A DNA stretch of 64,000 nt from Streptomyces pactum (GCF_016031615.1 NZ_JACYXC010000001.1:3348001-3412000); one strand, 5' to 3'. Shown: positions 25,664 through 35,607, counted from the first letter of the stretch. Notes: generated by a model from the letters alone, not told the origin. A program made the numbers and translations.

Positions 25664-26227
25664 TCAGCCGCCGTAGACGTGCGGGGCCAGGGTCCCCACG
25701 AAGGGCAGGTTGCGGTACTTCTCGGCGTAGTCCAGGCCGTAGCCCACCACGAACTCGTTGGGGATGTCGAAGCCGACCCACTTGACGTCGATGGCGACCT
25801 TCGCCGCCTCCGGCTTGCGCAGCAGGGTGCACACGTTGAGCGAGGCGGGCTCCCGGGAGCTGAGGTTGGTCAGCAGCCAGGAGAGGGTCAGCCCGGAGTC
25901 GATGATGTCCTCGACGATCAGGACGTGCCGGCCCTTGATGTCGGTGTCCAGGTCCTTGAGGATGCGCACCACGCCCGAGGACTGGGTGCCCGCGCCGTAC
26001 GACGACACGGCCATCCAGTCCATCGTGACCGGCGTGGACAGGGCCCGCGCCAGGTCCGCCATCACCATCACGGCACCCTTGAGCACCCCGACCAGGAGCA
26101 GGTCCTTGCCCGCGTACTCCTCATCGATCCGGGCGGCCAGCTCGGCCAGCTTCGCGTCGATCTCTTCCTTGGTGATCAGGACCGACTTCAGGTCGGCGCC
26201 CATGTCCTTGTCGTCCACCCGTGCCAC
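25664..26227 (-). CDS. hpt: Hypoxanthine phosphoribosyltransferase
   Basis: Purine salvage enzyme that makes IMP/GMP from hypoxanthine/guanine and PRPP in the cytoplasm; 187 aa. The type I PRTase fold is clear: [21 protein letters not shown], the flexible loop region [11 protein letters not shown], the PRPP-binding signature [19 protein letters not shown] and the base-contact segment [33 protein letters not shown] 26227 gives a start ([16 protein letters not shown]) close to those of Streptomyces homologs; the internal ATG at MGADL is possible. It lies 42 bp downstream of tilS, the universal tilS-hpt-ftsH order of actinobacteria. Confidence 0.95.
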   Translation of the reverse strand: MARVDDKDMGADLKSVLITKEEIDAKLAELAARIDEEYAGKDLLLVGVLKGAVMVMADLARALSTPVTMDWMAVSSYGAGTQSSGVVRILKDLDTDIKGRHVLIVEDIIDSGLTLSWLLTNLSSREPASLNVCTLLRKPEAAKVAIDVKWVGFDIPNEFVVGYGLDYAEKYRNLPFVGTLAPHVYGG

Positions 26228-26269
26228 TCTCGCTCGTCCAGCAGGCTCATCCGGTCGGCTCGGGCGGAT

Positions 26270-27367
26270 TCAGCCCTGCCGGATGACCAGTTTGCCACCC
26301 TGCCGGCGGACCTCGACCCGGCCGGGCAGGTTGATGGCCCGCTGGCCCCGCCATCCGGTGATCAGCCGGTCCACCTCCTCGATGTGGCGGGCGAAGAGCG
26401 AACCGGCCGGGGAACCGGCGGCGACGGCGGCCCGGCGCAGCACCCGGCGGCGGACCGCGGGCGGCAGCGTGTGCAGGGCGGTGACCTCCAGCAGCCAGGT
26501 GCCCTCCTCGCCGCCGGCCCGCCGCACCTCGGCCTCGGCGCGGGCGGCCCAGTCGTCCAGCGCGTCGGCGTCGTCCCGGGAGAGCTGGGCGGTGCGGGCC
26601 AGTGCCTCCACCACGCCCTTGCCCAGCGCCTTCTCCAGCACCGGCAGCGCCTCGTGGCGGACCCGGGACCGGGTGTAGGCGGGGTCGGTGTTGTGCGGGT
26701 CGTCCCACACCGGCAGGGACTGGGCCAGGCAGGCGCGGCGGGCGGTCTGCCGGTCGAGGTGGAGGAACGGGCGGCGGTAGCGGCCGTTGATCCCGGACAC
26801 CTGGGCCATCCCGGACAGCGAGCGGGTGCCGGAGCCCCGGGCGAGGCCGAGCAGCACCGTTTCCGCCTGGTCGTCACGGGTGTGGCCGAGGAGCACCGCG
26901 ACCGCGCCGTGGCGTTCGGCGGCGGCGTCCAGGGCGGCGTACCGGGCGTCGCGGGCGGCCGCCTCGGGCCCGCCCCCGGCCCGCCGGCCGCCGGTCTCCC
27001 CGGGAGGCGTGTGGGCGGCCCGCACCGGGCTCCCGACGGTCACCGCGACGGCGTCGACCGGGGCGAGCCCCAGGAGCCGCAGGCGTTCGGCGACCTCGGC
27101 GGCGCGCTGGTCCGAGCCGTCCTGGAGGCCGTGGTCGACGGTGACCGCACCGGCCCGGATGCCCAGCTTGGGGGCCTCGAAGGCGAGGGCGGAGGCGAGC
27201 GCCATGGAGTCCGCGCCGCCGGAGCAGGCGACCAGCACCAGCGGGCCGGCGCCGCCGGACGCGCCCCCCGGGAGGGGCACCGCGGCGGGCCCGGCGGCCG
27301 GGCGGGGCGGTGCGCCGGGCGCGGGCACGGCGGAGCGGCCGGCCGGGGCGGGGGCGCCGGCCGGCAC
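26270..27367 (-). CDS. tilS: tRNA(Ile)-lysidine synthetase, interrupted upstream by TGA
   Basis: Modifies C34 of tRNA-Ile(CAU) to lysidine, an essential step for reading AUA. The core is intact: the PP-loop [74 protein letters not shown] and [31 protein letters not shown], then the C-terminal substrate domain. The usual N-terminal helix ([22 protein letters not shown]) lies in the same frame at 27604 but is cut off by a TGA at 27419-27421, in a Pro/Arg-rich linker. Either translation begins inside, for example at GTG 27367, which has no good ribosome site, or the linker contains compensating read errors. An extra Gly/Arg insert splits [25 protein letters not shown]. Confidence 0.85.
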   Translation of the reverse strand: MPAGAPAPAGRSAVPAPGAPPRPAAGPAAVPLPGGASGGAGPLVLVACSGGADSMALASALAFEAPKLGIRAGAVTVDHGLQDGSDQRAAEVAERLRLLGLAPVDAVAVTVGSPVRAAHTPPGETGGRRAGGGPEAAARDARYAALDAAAERHGAVAVLLGHTRDDQAETVLLGLARGSGTRSLSGMAQVSGINGRYRRPFLHLDRQTARRACLAQSLPVWDDPHNTDPAYTRSRVRHEALPVLEKALGKGVVEALARTAQLSRDDADALDDWAARAEAEVRRAGGEEGTWLLEVTALHTLPPAVRRRVLRRAAVAAGSPAGSLFARHIEEVDRLITGWRGQRAINLPGRVEVRRQGGKLVIRQG

Positions 27368-27418
27368 GGGCTGCGCGGCGCGCCCCCCGGCCGGCGGGGG
27401 ACCGGGTGGCCTGCGGCG

Positions 27419-27604
27419 TCACGGAGGGGGGCGTGGGGGCTGCGCCGAGGACCCCGTGGGGCTCGTGGCGGATCCCGTGGGGGCTCGTGGACTTCGCGGG
27501 GCCCGTGGGGCGGGTGGGGGTCGTGGGGGGATCTCGTTGAGGACGTCGTGCAGGACGCGGCGGACCGCCAGGCGTATCGCGGCGACCGCAGGATGGGGAC
27601 CCAT
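27419..27604 (-). pseudogene. Detached N-terminal segment of tilS
   Basis: A 61-codon frame beginning [27 protein letters not shown], which matches the standard start of Streptomyces TilS. It then runs through a Pro/Arg/Ser linker into TGA at 27419-27421. It is in the same frame as the tilS core downstream, so a single sense codon in place of TGA would restore one 444-aa protein. Confidence 0.7.
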
Positions 27605-27871
27605 GTCCGTATCCCATCTGTCGTTCGAGGGGCTGCCTCGGAGGAGGGGTGGTTCCGGGGAGCCGGCCGGCTCTCCCCGCCGGAACCCGGGGGAGTTCCG
27701 ACCGCGGATCTCCCCGGGGTTCCCCGGGACCGTAACGCGCTCCCGTCACGCTGAGTACGTCGATGGTGACAGAAGTGTGCTGTTACCCGAGCATCGCACG
27801 CCTACCCGTCCGCGACGGTCCCTCGGACGAGTGATAGCCGGGGCGTTCGCCTGCCACCGAGAGGACCGCGA

Positions 27872-29002
27872 CTACGCCCCTGCCGTACCGTGCACCCTCG
27901 CGACCCAGTCCCCCGGTTTGCCGATCTCCGCCTTGGTCGGGAGGGTGTTGGGCGACGTCCATACCCGGTTGAACCCGTCCATTCCCACCTGGTTGACCAC
28001 GGCCCGCACGAACCGTTCTCCGTCGCGGTACTGGCGCAGCTTGGCGTCGAGACCGAGCAGCTTGCGCAGCACCTGGTCGAGCCGGCCGGCGCCGCTGGCC
28101 CGCCGCTTCTGGAACTTCTCCCGGATCTCCGCCACCGACGGCACCACCTCGGGCCCGACGCCGTCCATCACGAAGTCCGCGTGCCCCTCCAGCAGCGACA
28201 TCACCGCGGTGAGCCGGGCCAGGATCTCCCGCTGCGCCGGGGTCTGCACCAGCTCCACCAGGCTCCGCCCGCCGCGCTCCCGCTCCCGCTCCTCCTCGCC
28301 CCGCCCGCCGGCGACCGACTGCACCGCCTCCCGCAGCCGCTCCAGCAGGGTGGCCGGGTCCACCTCGGTCTCGCCCAGGAACGCCTGGATCTCCGACTCC
28401 AGGTGGTCCCGGAGCCAGGGCACTGCGGTGAACTGGGTGCGGTGGGTCTCCTCGTGCAGGCACACCCACAGCCGGAAGTCGTGCGGGTCCACGTCCAGCT
28501 CGCGCTCCACGTGGACGACGTTGGGGGCCACCAGCAGCAGCCGGCCGCCGCCGGCCCCGCCGGGCAGCTCCCGCGTCGGGGGCGCGAACGTCTCGTACTG
28601 GCCGAGCACCCGGGAGGCCAGGAACGACAGCAGCACCCCCAGCTCCACCCCGGTCACCTTGCCGCCCACCGCGCCCAGCACGGCGCCGCGCGGGGCGCCG
28701 CCGCGGCGCTCCTCCATCTTGTCCAGCAGGGGCCGCAGGATCTCCCGGAAGCCGGCCACGTTCGCCTTCACCCAGCCGGTCCGGTCCACCACCAGGACCG
28801 GGGTGTCGGCCGCCCCGCCCGCCGGAACCATCCGGGTGAAGGCACGCACGTGCTCCTCGGACGACACGGCGTGCCGGCGCAGCTCGGCGACGACGGCCCG
28901 CGCCTCCTCGCGGCTGACCTCCGGTCCGGGCCGCACCAGCCGGGTCGCGGTCGCCACCGCGAGATTCCAGTCGACCATCTCGGCACCACCGATGCTCGTC
29001 AT
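27872..29002 (-). CDS. Zinc-dependent metalloprotease-like protein (DUF2342/COG5282)
   Basis: Actinobacterial conserved protein of 376 aa, in a family often described as F420-biosynthesis-associated or putative zinc metalloprotease; its substrate is unknown. The HExxH site is His183-Glu-Glu-Thr-His187 in LWVCLHEETHRTQFTAVPWLRDHL, and EGHADFVMDGVG further on resembles a third-ligand helix. The N-terminus is MVDWNLAVATATRLVRPGPEVS and the C-terminus contains VNQVGMDGFNRVWTSPNTLPT. ATG 29002 has a TACCGT hexamer exactly 6 nt upstream and no ribosome site, suggesting a leaderless mRNA. It sits between dacB and tilS, as in other Streptomyces. Confidence 0.9.
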   Translation of the reverse strand: MTSIGGAEMVDWNLAVATATRLVRPGPEVSREEARAVVAELRRHAVSSEEHVRAFTRMVPAGGAADTPVLVVDRTGWVKANVAGFREILRPLLDKMEERRGGAPRGAVLGAVGGKVTGVELGVLLSFLASRVLGQYETFAPPTRELPGGAGGGRLLLVAPNVVHVERELDVDPHDFRLWVCLHEETHRTQFTAVPWLRDHLESEIQAFLGETEVDPATLLERLREAVQSVAGGRGEEERERERGGRSLVELVQTPAQREILARLTAVMSLLEGHADFVMDGVGPEVVPSVAEIREKFQKRRASGAGRLDQVLRKLLGLDAKLRQYRDGERFVRAVVNQVGMDGFNRVWTSPNTLPTKAEIGKPGDWVARVHGTAGA

Positions 29003-29008
29003 GGCTTC

Positions 29009-29014
29009 ACGGTA
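29009..29014 (-). promoter_or_regulatory. -10 hexamer for leaderless metalloprotease mRNA
   Basis: TACCGT on the minus strand is followed by six nucleotides and the ATG at 29002. No Shine-Dalgarno is present. Confidence 0.5.
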
Positions 29015-29161
29015 CGTGCCGCGCGCGGCGGGCGGGAGGACGGCCGCCCCCGACCCGGCGGAAGGCCGGGCCGGGCGGGGGGGCGCGCGGGCGGGTCCGG
29101 CGGTGTGCCTCCGGGGCCGTGCGCGGACCCTCCCGGCGGGCCCCGGCGGGGTCGTCCCCGG

Positions 29162-30709
29162 TCAGCGGCAGCCGCAGGCGGCGACCGCGGAGGCCAGCCG
29201 GTCCAGGGCCTTCTGGGCGCCCTGCGGGTCGGTGGTGCCGGTGGTCATGAAGGCGAAGACCAGCAGCCGGCCGTCGGCGTCCACCACCGTCCCGGCGAGC
29301 GAGTTCACCCCGGTCAGGGTGCCGGTCTTGGCCCGCACCACGCCCCGGCCCGCCGACTCCTCCCCGTACCGGCCGCGCAGGGTGCCGGTGAAGCCCGCCA
29401 CCGGCAGGCCGGTGAGCACCGGGCGCAGCCGGGGCCGGTCCGGGTCGGCGGCGCGCACCATCACCTGGGAGAGCAGCCGGGTGGAGAGCCGGCCGGAGCG
29501 GTCGAGCCCGCTGCCGTCCGCGAACCGCGCCCCGTCCAGCGGCAGCCCCAGCTTCCGCAGCTGGCCGGCGACCGCCTCGGAGGCCCCCCGGAAGCTGGCC
29601 GGGCGGTGGGCGGCGACGGCGGTCTGCCGGGCCAGTGCCTCGGCGATGTCGTTGTCGCTGGCGGTGAGCATCCGCTCGACCAGGGTGGACAGCGGCTGGG
29701 AGCGGACCGCGGCCAGCTCCGGGGCGTCGTCGGCGGCGGTGGCGCGGCGCGGCTCGTCCGCGTCCGCGACGTCGATCCCCCGGTCGCGCAGCATCGCGGC
29801 GAACGCGCGGACCGCGTCGCCGGCCGGGTCGGTGGACCGGGGGGCCGGCCCGTGGTCGCTGTCGTCGAGCCGTCCCTCGTCCACCATCAGCGGGGTGACC
29901 GGGGAGATGTTCTCGTTCGGACTGATCGGGTGGAGGACCGGGCCGGAGTACAGGGAGGTGTCGTAGGCCAGGGTGACCCGCCGGGTGCCGCGGTCCTTCA
30001 GCGCCCGGGCGGTGCGGTCGGCCAGGTCCCGCAGGGAGGCCGGGCGGTCGGCGCCCGGCCCGGCGGCCGGCGGGCGGGCGGTGAGGGTGGGGTCGCCGCC
30101 GCCGACGAGCACGATCCGGTCCTTCCCGGCCGCCACCACGCGGGTGGTGAGGCGGTGCTCGGGGCCCAGCGCGGAGAGCACCGCGACCCCGGTGGCCAGC
30201 TTGATCACCGAGGCGGGGGTGAGCTGCCGGCCGTCACCCGCCCCGTACAGCTGCCGGCCGCTGCGGGCGTCCACCACGGAGGCGGCGCGCGCCCGGCCCA
30301 GTGCCCGGTCGTCCAGCAGCGGGTCGAGGGCCTCGGCCAGGCCGGCCGGGGACGGCGGCGGCACGGCGACCCGCCGGCTCCCCGGGTCCCCGGCCCCGGC
30401 GAGGGTGCCGAGCGGGGCCAGCACCGGCGCGGCGGCCGGGAGCGCCTCCGGGCCGGCGGCGTGACGCTCGCCACGTCCGTTCCGCTCCCCGGCGGCCCGG
30501 GACCGCTCGGCCGTACGCTGTCCGGAGTCCCACGGCCCGGCCGCCAGCACCGAGGCGGTCGCGACCGCCATGCCCACGGTGGCCGACAGCGCGGTCAGCC
30601 GCCACGTCCCTCCCGCCCGGCTGCCGCCGGGAGGTGCCCCCGGCGTCCAGGGCGCGTTCCTCAATCGGTTCCATACCCGTCTGACCTGCCATGATCCGGC
30701 CTCAGGCAC
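29162..30709 (-). CDS. dacB: D-alanyl-D-alanine carboxypeptidase/endopeptidase (PBP4 type)
   Basis: Penicillin-binding protein of the PBP4/DacB (peptidase S13) family that trims or cleaves peptidoglycan cross-links outside the membrane; 515 aa. An N-terminal membrane/signal segment ([21 protein letters not shown]) follows a basic start. Catalytic motifs are SVIK in [23 protein letters not shown] in [16 protein letters not shown] and KTG in [17 protein letters not shown]. An inserted domain lies between the first two, as usual for S13. GTG 30709 gives [16 protein letters not shown], typical of Streptomyces. It is divergent from ppa. Confidence 0.94.
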   Translation of the reverse strand: MPEAGSWQVRRVWNRLRNAPWTPGAPPGGSRAGGTWRLTALSATVGMAVATASVLAAGPWDSGQRTAERSRAAGERNGRGERHAAGPEALPAAAPVLAPLGTLAGAGDPGSRRVAVPPPSPAGLAEALDPLLDDRALGRARAASVVDARSGRQLYGAGDGRQLTPASVIKLATGVAVLSALGPEHRLTTRVVAAGKDRIVLVGGGDPTLTARPPAAGPGADRPASLRDLADRTARALKDRGTRRVTLAYDTSLYSGPVLHPISPNENISPVTPLMVDEGRLDDSDHGPAPRSTDPAGDAVRAFAAMLRDRGIDVADADEPRRATAADDAPELAAVRSQPLSTLVERMLTASDNDIAEALARQTAVAAHRPASFRGASEAVAGQLRKLGLPLDGARFADGSGLDRSGRLSTRLLSQVMVRAADPDRPRLRPVLTGLPVAGFTGTLRGRYGEESAGRGVVRAKTGTLTGVNSLAGTVVDADGRLLVFAFMTTGTTDPQGAQKALDRLASAVAACGCR

Positions 30710-30795
30710 CTTGGACCAGCCCCTTTCGCCACCACACACCTGCGTGGGGGACACTTAATCACCAGACGTATGTGTTGATCATGGAGGAGCCACCC

Positions 30796-31293
30796 GTGGA
30801 GTTCGACGTCACCATCGAGATTCCGAAGGGTTCGCGGAACAAGTACGAGGTCGATCACGAGACGGGCCGTATCCGACTGGACCGTCACCTGTTCACCTCG
30901 ACCGTTTACCCGGCGGACTACGGCTTCATCGAGGGCACCCTGGGCGAGGACGGCGACCCGCTGGACGCGCTGGTGATCCTCGACGAGCCGACCTTCCCCG
31001 GCGTCCTGGTCAAGTGCCGGGCCATCGGCATGTTCCGGATGACCGACGAGGCGGGCGGCGACGACAAGGTGCTGTGCGTCCCGGCGGGTGACCCCCGGAT
31101 GGAGCACATGCGCGACATCCAGCACGTCCCGGAGTTCGACCGCCTGGAGATCCAGCACTTCTTCGAGGTCTACAAGGACCTGGAGCCGGGCAAGTCGGTC
31201 GAGGGCGCCGACTGGGTCGGCCGCGCCGAGGCCGAGGCCGAGGTGGAGGCGTCCATCAAGCGTCTGGCGGACTCCGGCGGCTCGCACCACTGA
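30796..31293 (+). CDS. ppa: Inorganic pyrophosphatase (family I)
   Basis: Soluble enzyme hydrolysing pyrophosphate to phosphate, pulling biosynthetic reactions forward; 165 aa, normal for the family. The active-site run is [32 protein letters not shown] with the DGDPLDAL metal-binding signature, then [19 protein letters not shown] and [23 protein letters not shown]. The GTG at 30796 has a GGAGGAG site with 5-6 nt spacing, which decides it over the ATG at 30781 that forms part of that site. A 15-bp terminator follows. A second, membrane-bound pyrophosphatase (hppA) is encoded 6 kb away. Confidence 0.97.
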   Translation: MEFDVTIEIPKGSRNKYEVDHETGRIRLDRHLFTSTVYPADYGFIEGTLGEDGDPLDALVILDEPTFPGVLVKCRAIGMFRMTDEAGGDDKVLCVPAGDPRMEHMRDIQHVPEFDRLEIQHFFEVYKDLEPGKSVEGADWVGRAEAEAEVEASIKRLADSGGSHH

Positions 31294-31336
31294 GCCCCGC
31301 CGGCTCCTCCCCGCCGAGGGGCTGATGAACCCCGGG

Positions 31337-31373
31337 AGGGGCGGGGCACCGTACGCCACGGTGCCCCGCCCCT
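31337..31373. terminator. Bidirectional terminator between ppa and ThrE-type gene
   Basis: GGGGCGGGGCACCGT (31338-31352) pairs perfectly with ACGGTGCCCCGCCCC (31358-31372) around a 5-nt loop, and an outer A-T pair follows. It lies between convergent stops. Confidence 0.85.
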
Positions 31374-31399
31374 TCCGCGTTCCGGGGCCGCCGGGGGCG

Positions 31400-33067
31400 T
31401 CAGAAGCCGCGGGTGCGCTTGGCGGCCCGGCGCGCGGTCGCGGTCTCGGCGCCCGGCGTCTTGAGCACCAGCCGCGCCACCTCGCCCCCGAGGTTCACCC
31501 CGATCGCGATGGCCAGCGCGAGCGCCGCCGCCTGGGTCAGGTGGGCGATTCCCCGGTCCAGTTCGTCCCGGGCCAGCGACAGCAGGCCGAAGTAGGTGGC
31601 GCTACCGGGCAGCAGCGGCCCGATCGCGGCCGTCACGTACAGCAGCGCCGAGGTGTGCCGGTAGCGGGACATCAGCTGCCCGAAGAGGCCGACGAGCCCC
31701 GCGGCGACGGCCGTGGAGGGGACCGCGGGGACACCCGCGGTGTCGTGCAGCGCCCCGTAGATGATCCAGGCCACACCGCCGTTGAGGGTCGCCACCAGCA
31801 CGGTGTGACGTTCCTGCTGGAGCAGCACGCAGAACGCCAGCGCCAGCACCATCGCCGAGAGCGTCTGGATGACCGGCCGCTCCACATGGCGCAGCGTCGC
31901 CTCCGGGTTGAGCTTGGCGCCCAGCTGCAGCCCGCCGTAGAGCACCGTCAGCACCCCGCAGACGATGCCCACGATCAGATAGCCGACCTCCAGCAGCCGG
32001 GCCGAGGCGGTGATGTAGTAACCGGTCAGCCCGTCCTGCACGCCCGCGACCAGGGCTCTTCCCGGGATCAGGGCGAACAGTCCACCGGTGATCACCGCGG
32101 ACGCCTGGAGGTCCACGTCGGCGAGGCTGAGCGCCACGCCCATCGCGGCGGGCGGCATCGCCGCCGCCACGAACTGGTAGAACTCCGGCAGTCCGCGCCC
32201 GGACGCCAGCCAGGCCAGCCGGTCGCCGAGCATGGCGCCGACCGCCGCCGCGAAGAACACCGGCCAGTCGCCGCCGACCAGCATGCTCGCCGCGCCCGCC
32301 AGCACCCCGGCGGCCACGGTGAGTGCCCAGCCCGGGTACGGGTGGCGGTTGCGGCGGATCTCCGCGAGCCGGCCGTACGCCTCCTCCAGGGTGACCGCGT
32401 GCGAGGTGATGTCGTGGACCAGCCGGAAGACCGCGGCGAGCCGGGTGTAGTCGGTGCCCCGGCGGCGTACCGTGCGGCTGGCCGTCACCGGGTCGTCGAC
32501 CAGCGACGCCTGGTACGACACCGACAGCAGGGTGAAGGTCACCGTCGGCTCGCAGCGGTCCAGGCCGTAGGCGTGGGCCACCGCGAACATCGCGGCCTCG
32601 ACGTCCTCGGCGCCCTCGCCGCCGGCCAGCAGCAGCTCGCCGATGCGCAGGGTCAGGTCGAGCACCCGCGGCACGGCGGGCCCGGGCTCGTCGGTCTTCT
32701 CCGGCCGTTCGGGCGTGGGGCGTTCCCCGAGCGGCATCCGCAGCATGGTCCGCATCCGGTCCTGCCACGGCGAGTCGCTGGAGATCCGGAGGGCCGGGAT
32801 GCCGTGCGGCGGGGTGAGGCCCGGGGTGTCGCCGGTGACCACGCCGGGCGGCGGTACGAAGGCGGAGCCCTCCGGGCCCTGCGGCGGTTCTGTGGTCAGG
32901 CCCTCGGGGACGGCGAACTCGGAGGTGGTCTGCGAGTCCTCCGGCGGCGGGGGCATGGGCACGCCCAGCGGCGGGGTGAACGCGCTGTGCGCCTCGTCCG
33001 ACTGAGGTTTGCGGTCCTCGGGTACGTCCGGCTCCTGGGCGCCGCCCTTGCGCTGCCGATCCGCCAC
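31400..33067 (-). CDS. Threonine/serine exporter family protein (ThrE type)
   Basis: Membrane protein of 555 aa with fused ThrE_N (DUF1212) and ThrE C-terminal domains. A hydrophilic N-terminal third (1-135; Pro-rich, PPPEDSQTTSEF) precedes the conserved start VLDLTLRIGELLLAGGEGAEDVEAAMFAVAHAYGLDRCEPTVTFTLLSVSY. About ten hydrophobic segments follow, including PYPGWALTVAAGVLAGAASMLVGGD and GPLLPGSATYFGLLSLARDE. By family it should export threonine/serine or small related compounds. GTG 33067 has GAGGAG with about 6-nt spacing. It is convergent with ppa. Confidence 0.9.
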   Translation of the reverse strand: MADRQRKGGAQEPDVPEDRKPQSDEAHSAFTPPLGVPMPPPPEDSQTTSEFAVPEGLTTEPPQGPEGSAFVPPPGVVTGDTPGLTPPHGIPALRISSDSPWQDRMRTMLRMPLGERPTPERPEKTDEPGPAVPRVLDLTLRIGELLLAGGEGAEDVEAAMFAVAHAYGLDRCEPTVTFTLLSVSYQASLVDDPVTASRTVRRRGTDYTRLAAVFRLVHDITSHAVTLEEAYGRLAEIRRNRHPYPGWALTVAAGVLAGAASMLVGGDWPVFFAAAVGAMLGDRLAWLASGRGLPEFYQFVAAAMPPAAMGVALSLADVDLQASAVITGGLFALIPGRALVAGVQDGLTGYYITASARLLEVGYLIVGIVCGVLTVLYGGLQLGAKLNPEATLRHVERPVIQTLSAMVLALAFCVLLQQERHTVLVATLNGGVAWIIYGALHDTAGVPAVPSTAVAAGLVGLFGQLMSRYRHTSALLYVTAAIGPLLPGSATYFGLLSLARDELDRGIAHLTQAAALALAIAIGVNLGGEVARLVLKTPGAETATARRAAKRTRGF

Positions 33068-33224
33068 CGTCGCTCCTCGTCGCCTCCGTTCCGCCACAGA
33101 CACCATGCATGATCCATCGTCTGCGCCCAAACGGCGTCGGCCGGGCACCCGGGGGCCCCGGGTCCCGGGCCCGGACGTGCCGGGTCGCGCCGCCGCGCCG
33201 GTTCGGTGTCCCCCACGTACCCGG

Positions 33225-33370
33225 CCGGCGGCGGGCCATGCGCCGGGCGGCGGGGCCGGTGGGTTCGGGTCGGCCGGGGCGGGGGGCGGTGAGGGCCGGT
33301 CCGCCGGGGCCGGGGCCGTGGGTGCGGGTCCGCCGGCGGCGGGCCATGCGCCGGGCGGCGGGGCCGGTGG
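33225..33370. repeat. 38-bp direct repeat upstream of the ThrE-type gene
   Basis: Identical 38-nt copies lie at 33225-33262 and 33333-33370, a 108-bp offset, with related GCCGGGGCCG words between. The 493-bp gap 33068-33560 lies between two minus-strand genes and carries no gene I can support. Confidence 0.7.
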
Positions 33371-33560
33371 CGTGCCGGCGGGGGCGGGGACAGGCGGGGC
33401 GTGCCGGCGGCCCGGGGTGCGGCCGTGGGTCCGTGCCACCTCCGCGGATCCTGCCCCCCGGACGCGCGACGGCCCGGCCGACGGGGTGTCGGCCGGGCCG
33501 GGGTGGCGGTGCGTGCAGCTTGCGGGGCGGGTCCGTCGGCCGTCCGACGGACCCGGGGTG

Positions 33561-34271
33561 TCACCGCTTGGCGTGCCGCCCGCGCTGCACCGGGGGCTGC
33601 GGGGGCTGGGGCGCGCCCCCGGGCTGCCCCGGCCCGGCGGCCGGCTGGTTCTTCTTGCCCTTGCGGGCGCGCAGGTACTCGAACACGATCGGGAGCACCG
33701 ACAGCAGCACGATGCCGACGAGCATCGCCTCGATGTTGTCCCGGACAAGCGCGCTCTTCCCCAGCCAGGCGCCCAGCAGGGTGACGCCGGCGCCCCACAG
33801 CACTCCGCCGATGATGTTGAAGATGAGGAAGGAGCGGTAGTTCATCCGGCTGACGCCGGCGATGATCGGCGTGAAGGTCCGGACGATCGGCACGAACCGC
33901 GCCAGCACCAGGGACTTCGGCCCGTGCTTCTCGAAGAACTCGTGGGCCTTCTCGACGTTCTCCTGTTTGAAGAACCGGGAGTCCGGGCGTTTGAACAGCG
34001 CCGGCCCCACTTTGCGGCCGAAGAGGTAACCGACCTGGTCGCCGATGATCGCCGCGGCGACGAGCCCGAGGCAGATCAGCCAGAGGTCCTGCTTGATCAC
34101 GTCGGTGGTGACCAGCATCCCGGTGGTGAACAGCAGCGAGTCACCCGGCAGGAAGAAGCCGATGAGCAGCCCGGACTCGGCGAACACGATCGCCATCACA
34201 CCGTACGGGCCGAACGTGTCGATGAGCTGGTTGGGCTCCAGCCAGCTGGGGCCGAGCGCGAGAGTGGTCAC
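33561..34271 (-). CDS. DedA-family membrane protein
   Basis: Integral membrane protein of the DedA/SNARE-associated (VTT) superfamily, 236 aa; members are proposed lipid (undecaprenyl phosphate or phospholipid) flippases. Conserved features are VFAESGLLIGFFLPGDSLLFTTGML, GDQVGYLFGRKVGPALFKR, the signature FEKHGPKSLVLARFVPIVRTFTPIIAGVSRMNYRSFLIFNIIGGVLWG with its two key arginines, and a last hydrophobic helix before a Lys/Arg/Pro-rich tail. GTG 34269-34271 gives VTTLALGPSWLEPNQLIDTFGPYG, a usual family start. No operon partner is visible. Confidence 0.92.
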   Translation of the reverse strand: MTTLALGPSWLEPNQLIDTFGPYGVMAIVFAESGLLIGFFLPGDSLLFTTGMLVTTDVIKQDLWLICLGLVAAAIIGDQVGYLFGRKVGPALFKRPDSRFFKQENVEKAHEFFEKHGPKSLVLARFVPIVRTFTPIIAGVSRMNYRSFLIFNIIGGVLWGAGVTLLGAWLGKSALVRDNIEAMLVGIVLLSVLPIVFEYLRARKGKKNQPAAGPGQPGGAPQPPQPPVQRGRHAKR

Positions 34272-34782
34272 GGGTGACAGGCTCCTGGGTCGAGGGGTGC
34301 AGGCTCCGTGCGAGGCCCGGCCGCAGGTCGATTGAACGGACATCGTCGCAGACCGCGAGCGGCGGTGCGCCGTCCAAAGCTATCAACGCGGCCTTCCGCC
34401 GCATGGTTCCAGCCGTGGTCCCCGCCCCGCCCTCCCGGCGGCCCCGCCCGGACCGGCGCGCCGTACGGGTGCGCGAATCCCCACGGACCCGGGTGAGCCC
34501 CCCGGAACTACCCTGACCAGGGCTTTCCCGGCGGTGCCGGGCCCGGGCTGCGCGCGCCGCCCGGCCGTCCGCACCGGCCGCCGGAGAGCCGTACCGTCCG
34601 GCCAGGAGTGGCAGGTCCCACCTCCCTGTCCGGCGGGCCGGCCCCCGCGCCGTGCCCGCCCGGGCGGGAGGCCGGCCGGGGGCGCCCCCACAGCACCCGC
34701 CGGCCGGCCTGGCACGGCCCTCATCCCGTCTGCCCGCCGGGCGGACCGCGCCCCCTGGCCGGCCCGGCCGGTCAGCCGTCCG
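34272..34782. other. Gene-free gap between DedA and MerR genes
   Basis: The 511 bp upstream of the DedA gene holds no ORF with gene-like composition on either strand. It is GC-rich, with imperfect inverted CCGGCCGG words, and should contain the DedA promoter near 34280-34400, where composition is less extreme. I could not place a convincing -35/-10 pair. Confidence 0.4.
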
Positions 34783-35547
34783 CTACCCGCGCCGGGCGGC
34801 GTTCGCCAGGATCGCCTCCCGCAGGAACCCCGCGAGCCCGGGCCGGATGGCGTCGAAGGTCGCGGTGAAGCGCGGGTCGGCCACGTACATCTCGGCGAGA
34901 CCGGTGTGGATCTCGTAGGTGCAGTCGTAGTAGTGGCGCCGGATCTGGTCCCGGTGCTCCTCGGCGAGGTCCATCGCCGCCTCGGACCCGGGGCCGGCGC
35001 CGCTGTCCATCAGCTCCACCAGCCGCCGGTTCAGGTCGTCCGCCTCCTCCTTGATCCGCAGCCAGTCCTCCTTGGAGTAGGTGGCGGTCCGGCGCCGGGA
35101 CTCCCGGTACGCCTCGGTGCCGCCCCAGCTCCGCTCGGCCTCCTCCTCGTACTGCTCGGGGTCGAAGTCGCCGAACACCTCGAACTTCTCCTCCGGGGTG
35201 AGTTCGATGCCCATCTTCCGTGCCTCCATAGCGCTCTCGACGGCCGCGGCCATCCGCTGGAGCTGTTCGATCCTGCCGGTCAGCAGCGCGTGCTGCCGCC
35301 GCAGGTGCTCCATGGGACCGGCCCCCGCGGACCGGTCGTCGAGGATGACCGCCACCTGGTCGAGCGGGAAGCCGAGCTCGCGGTAGAACAGGATCTGCTG
35401 CAACCGGTCGAGGTCGGCGTCGCTGTACCGCCGGTGCCCCGCGTGGTTGCGCCCGCCGGGCCGCAGCAGTCCGATCTCGTCGTAGTGGTGCAGCGTACGG
35501 ACCGTGACGCCGGCGAACCGGGCGACCTGCCCCACCGAGTAGCTCAT
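34783..35547 (-). CDS. MerR-family regulator with TipAS ligand domain
   Basis: Activator of the TipAL type, 254 aa. The N-terminal MerR HTH and dimerisation helix read SYSVGQVARFAGVTVRTLHHYDEIGLLRPGGRNHAGHRRYSDADLDRLQQILFYRELGFPLDQVAVIL. The C-terminal TipAS domain (about 115-254) includes LTPEEKFEVFGDFDPEQYEEEAERSWGGTEAY and RRHYYDCTYEIHTGLAEMYVADPRFTATFD. In TipAL a cysteine in this C-terminal region captures thiopeptide antibiotics; a Cys is present here, in YDCTYEIH, but I cannot prove equivalence. An operator with a 19-bp promoter spacer lies just upstream. It is divergent from a LysE exporter gene. Confidence 0.93.
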   Translation of the reverse strand: MSYSVGQVARFAGVTVRTLHHYDEIGLLRPGGRNHAGHRRYSDADLDRLQQILFYRELGFPLDQVAVILDDRSAGAGPMEHLRRQHALLTGRIEQLQRMAAAVESAMEARKMGIELTPEEKFEVFGDFDPEQYEEEAERSWGGTEAYRESRRRTATYSKEDWLRIKEEADDLNRRLVELMDSGAGPGSEAAMDLAEEHRDQIRRHYYDCTYEIHTGLAEMYVADPRFTATFDAIRPGLAGFLREAILANAARRG

Positions 35548-35576
35548 CGCCTCCCGCTCCCTTCGGGTACGCCCCT

Positions 35577-35607
35577 ACGTTCGGCCCTCACGCCGCGTGA
35601 GGTGCAA
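35577..35607 (-). promoter_or_regulatory. TipA-like MerR promoter with palindrome in a 19-bp spacer
   Basis: On the minus strand TTGCAC (35602-35607) and GAACGT (35577-35582) are 19 bp apart. The perfect palindrome CCTCACGC-C-GCGTGAGG (35586-35602) overlaps the spacer. This over-long spacer with an internal dyad is the hallmark of MerR-activated promoters and predicts self-activation. Confidence 0.75.

Noticed and set aside
23537..27754. Very long open frame (about 1400 codons) opposite ftsH, hpt and tilS
   Set aside because: It is antisense to clear genes, has no domain-like sequence and a Arg/His/Gly-biased composition produced by the GC3 bias of the real strand.
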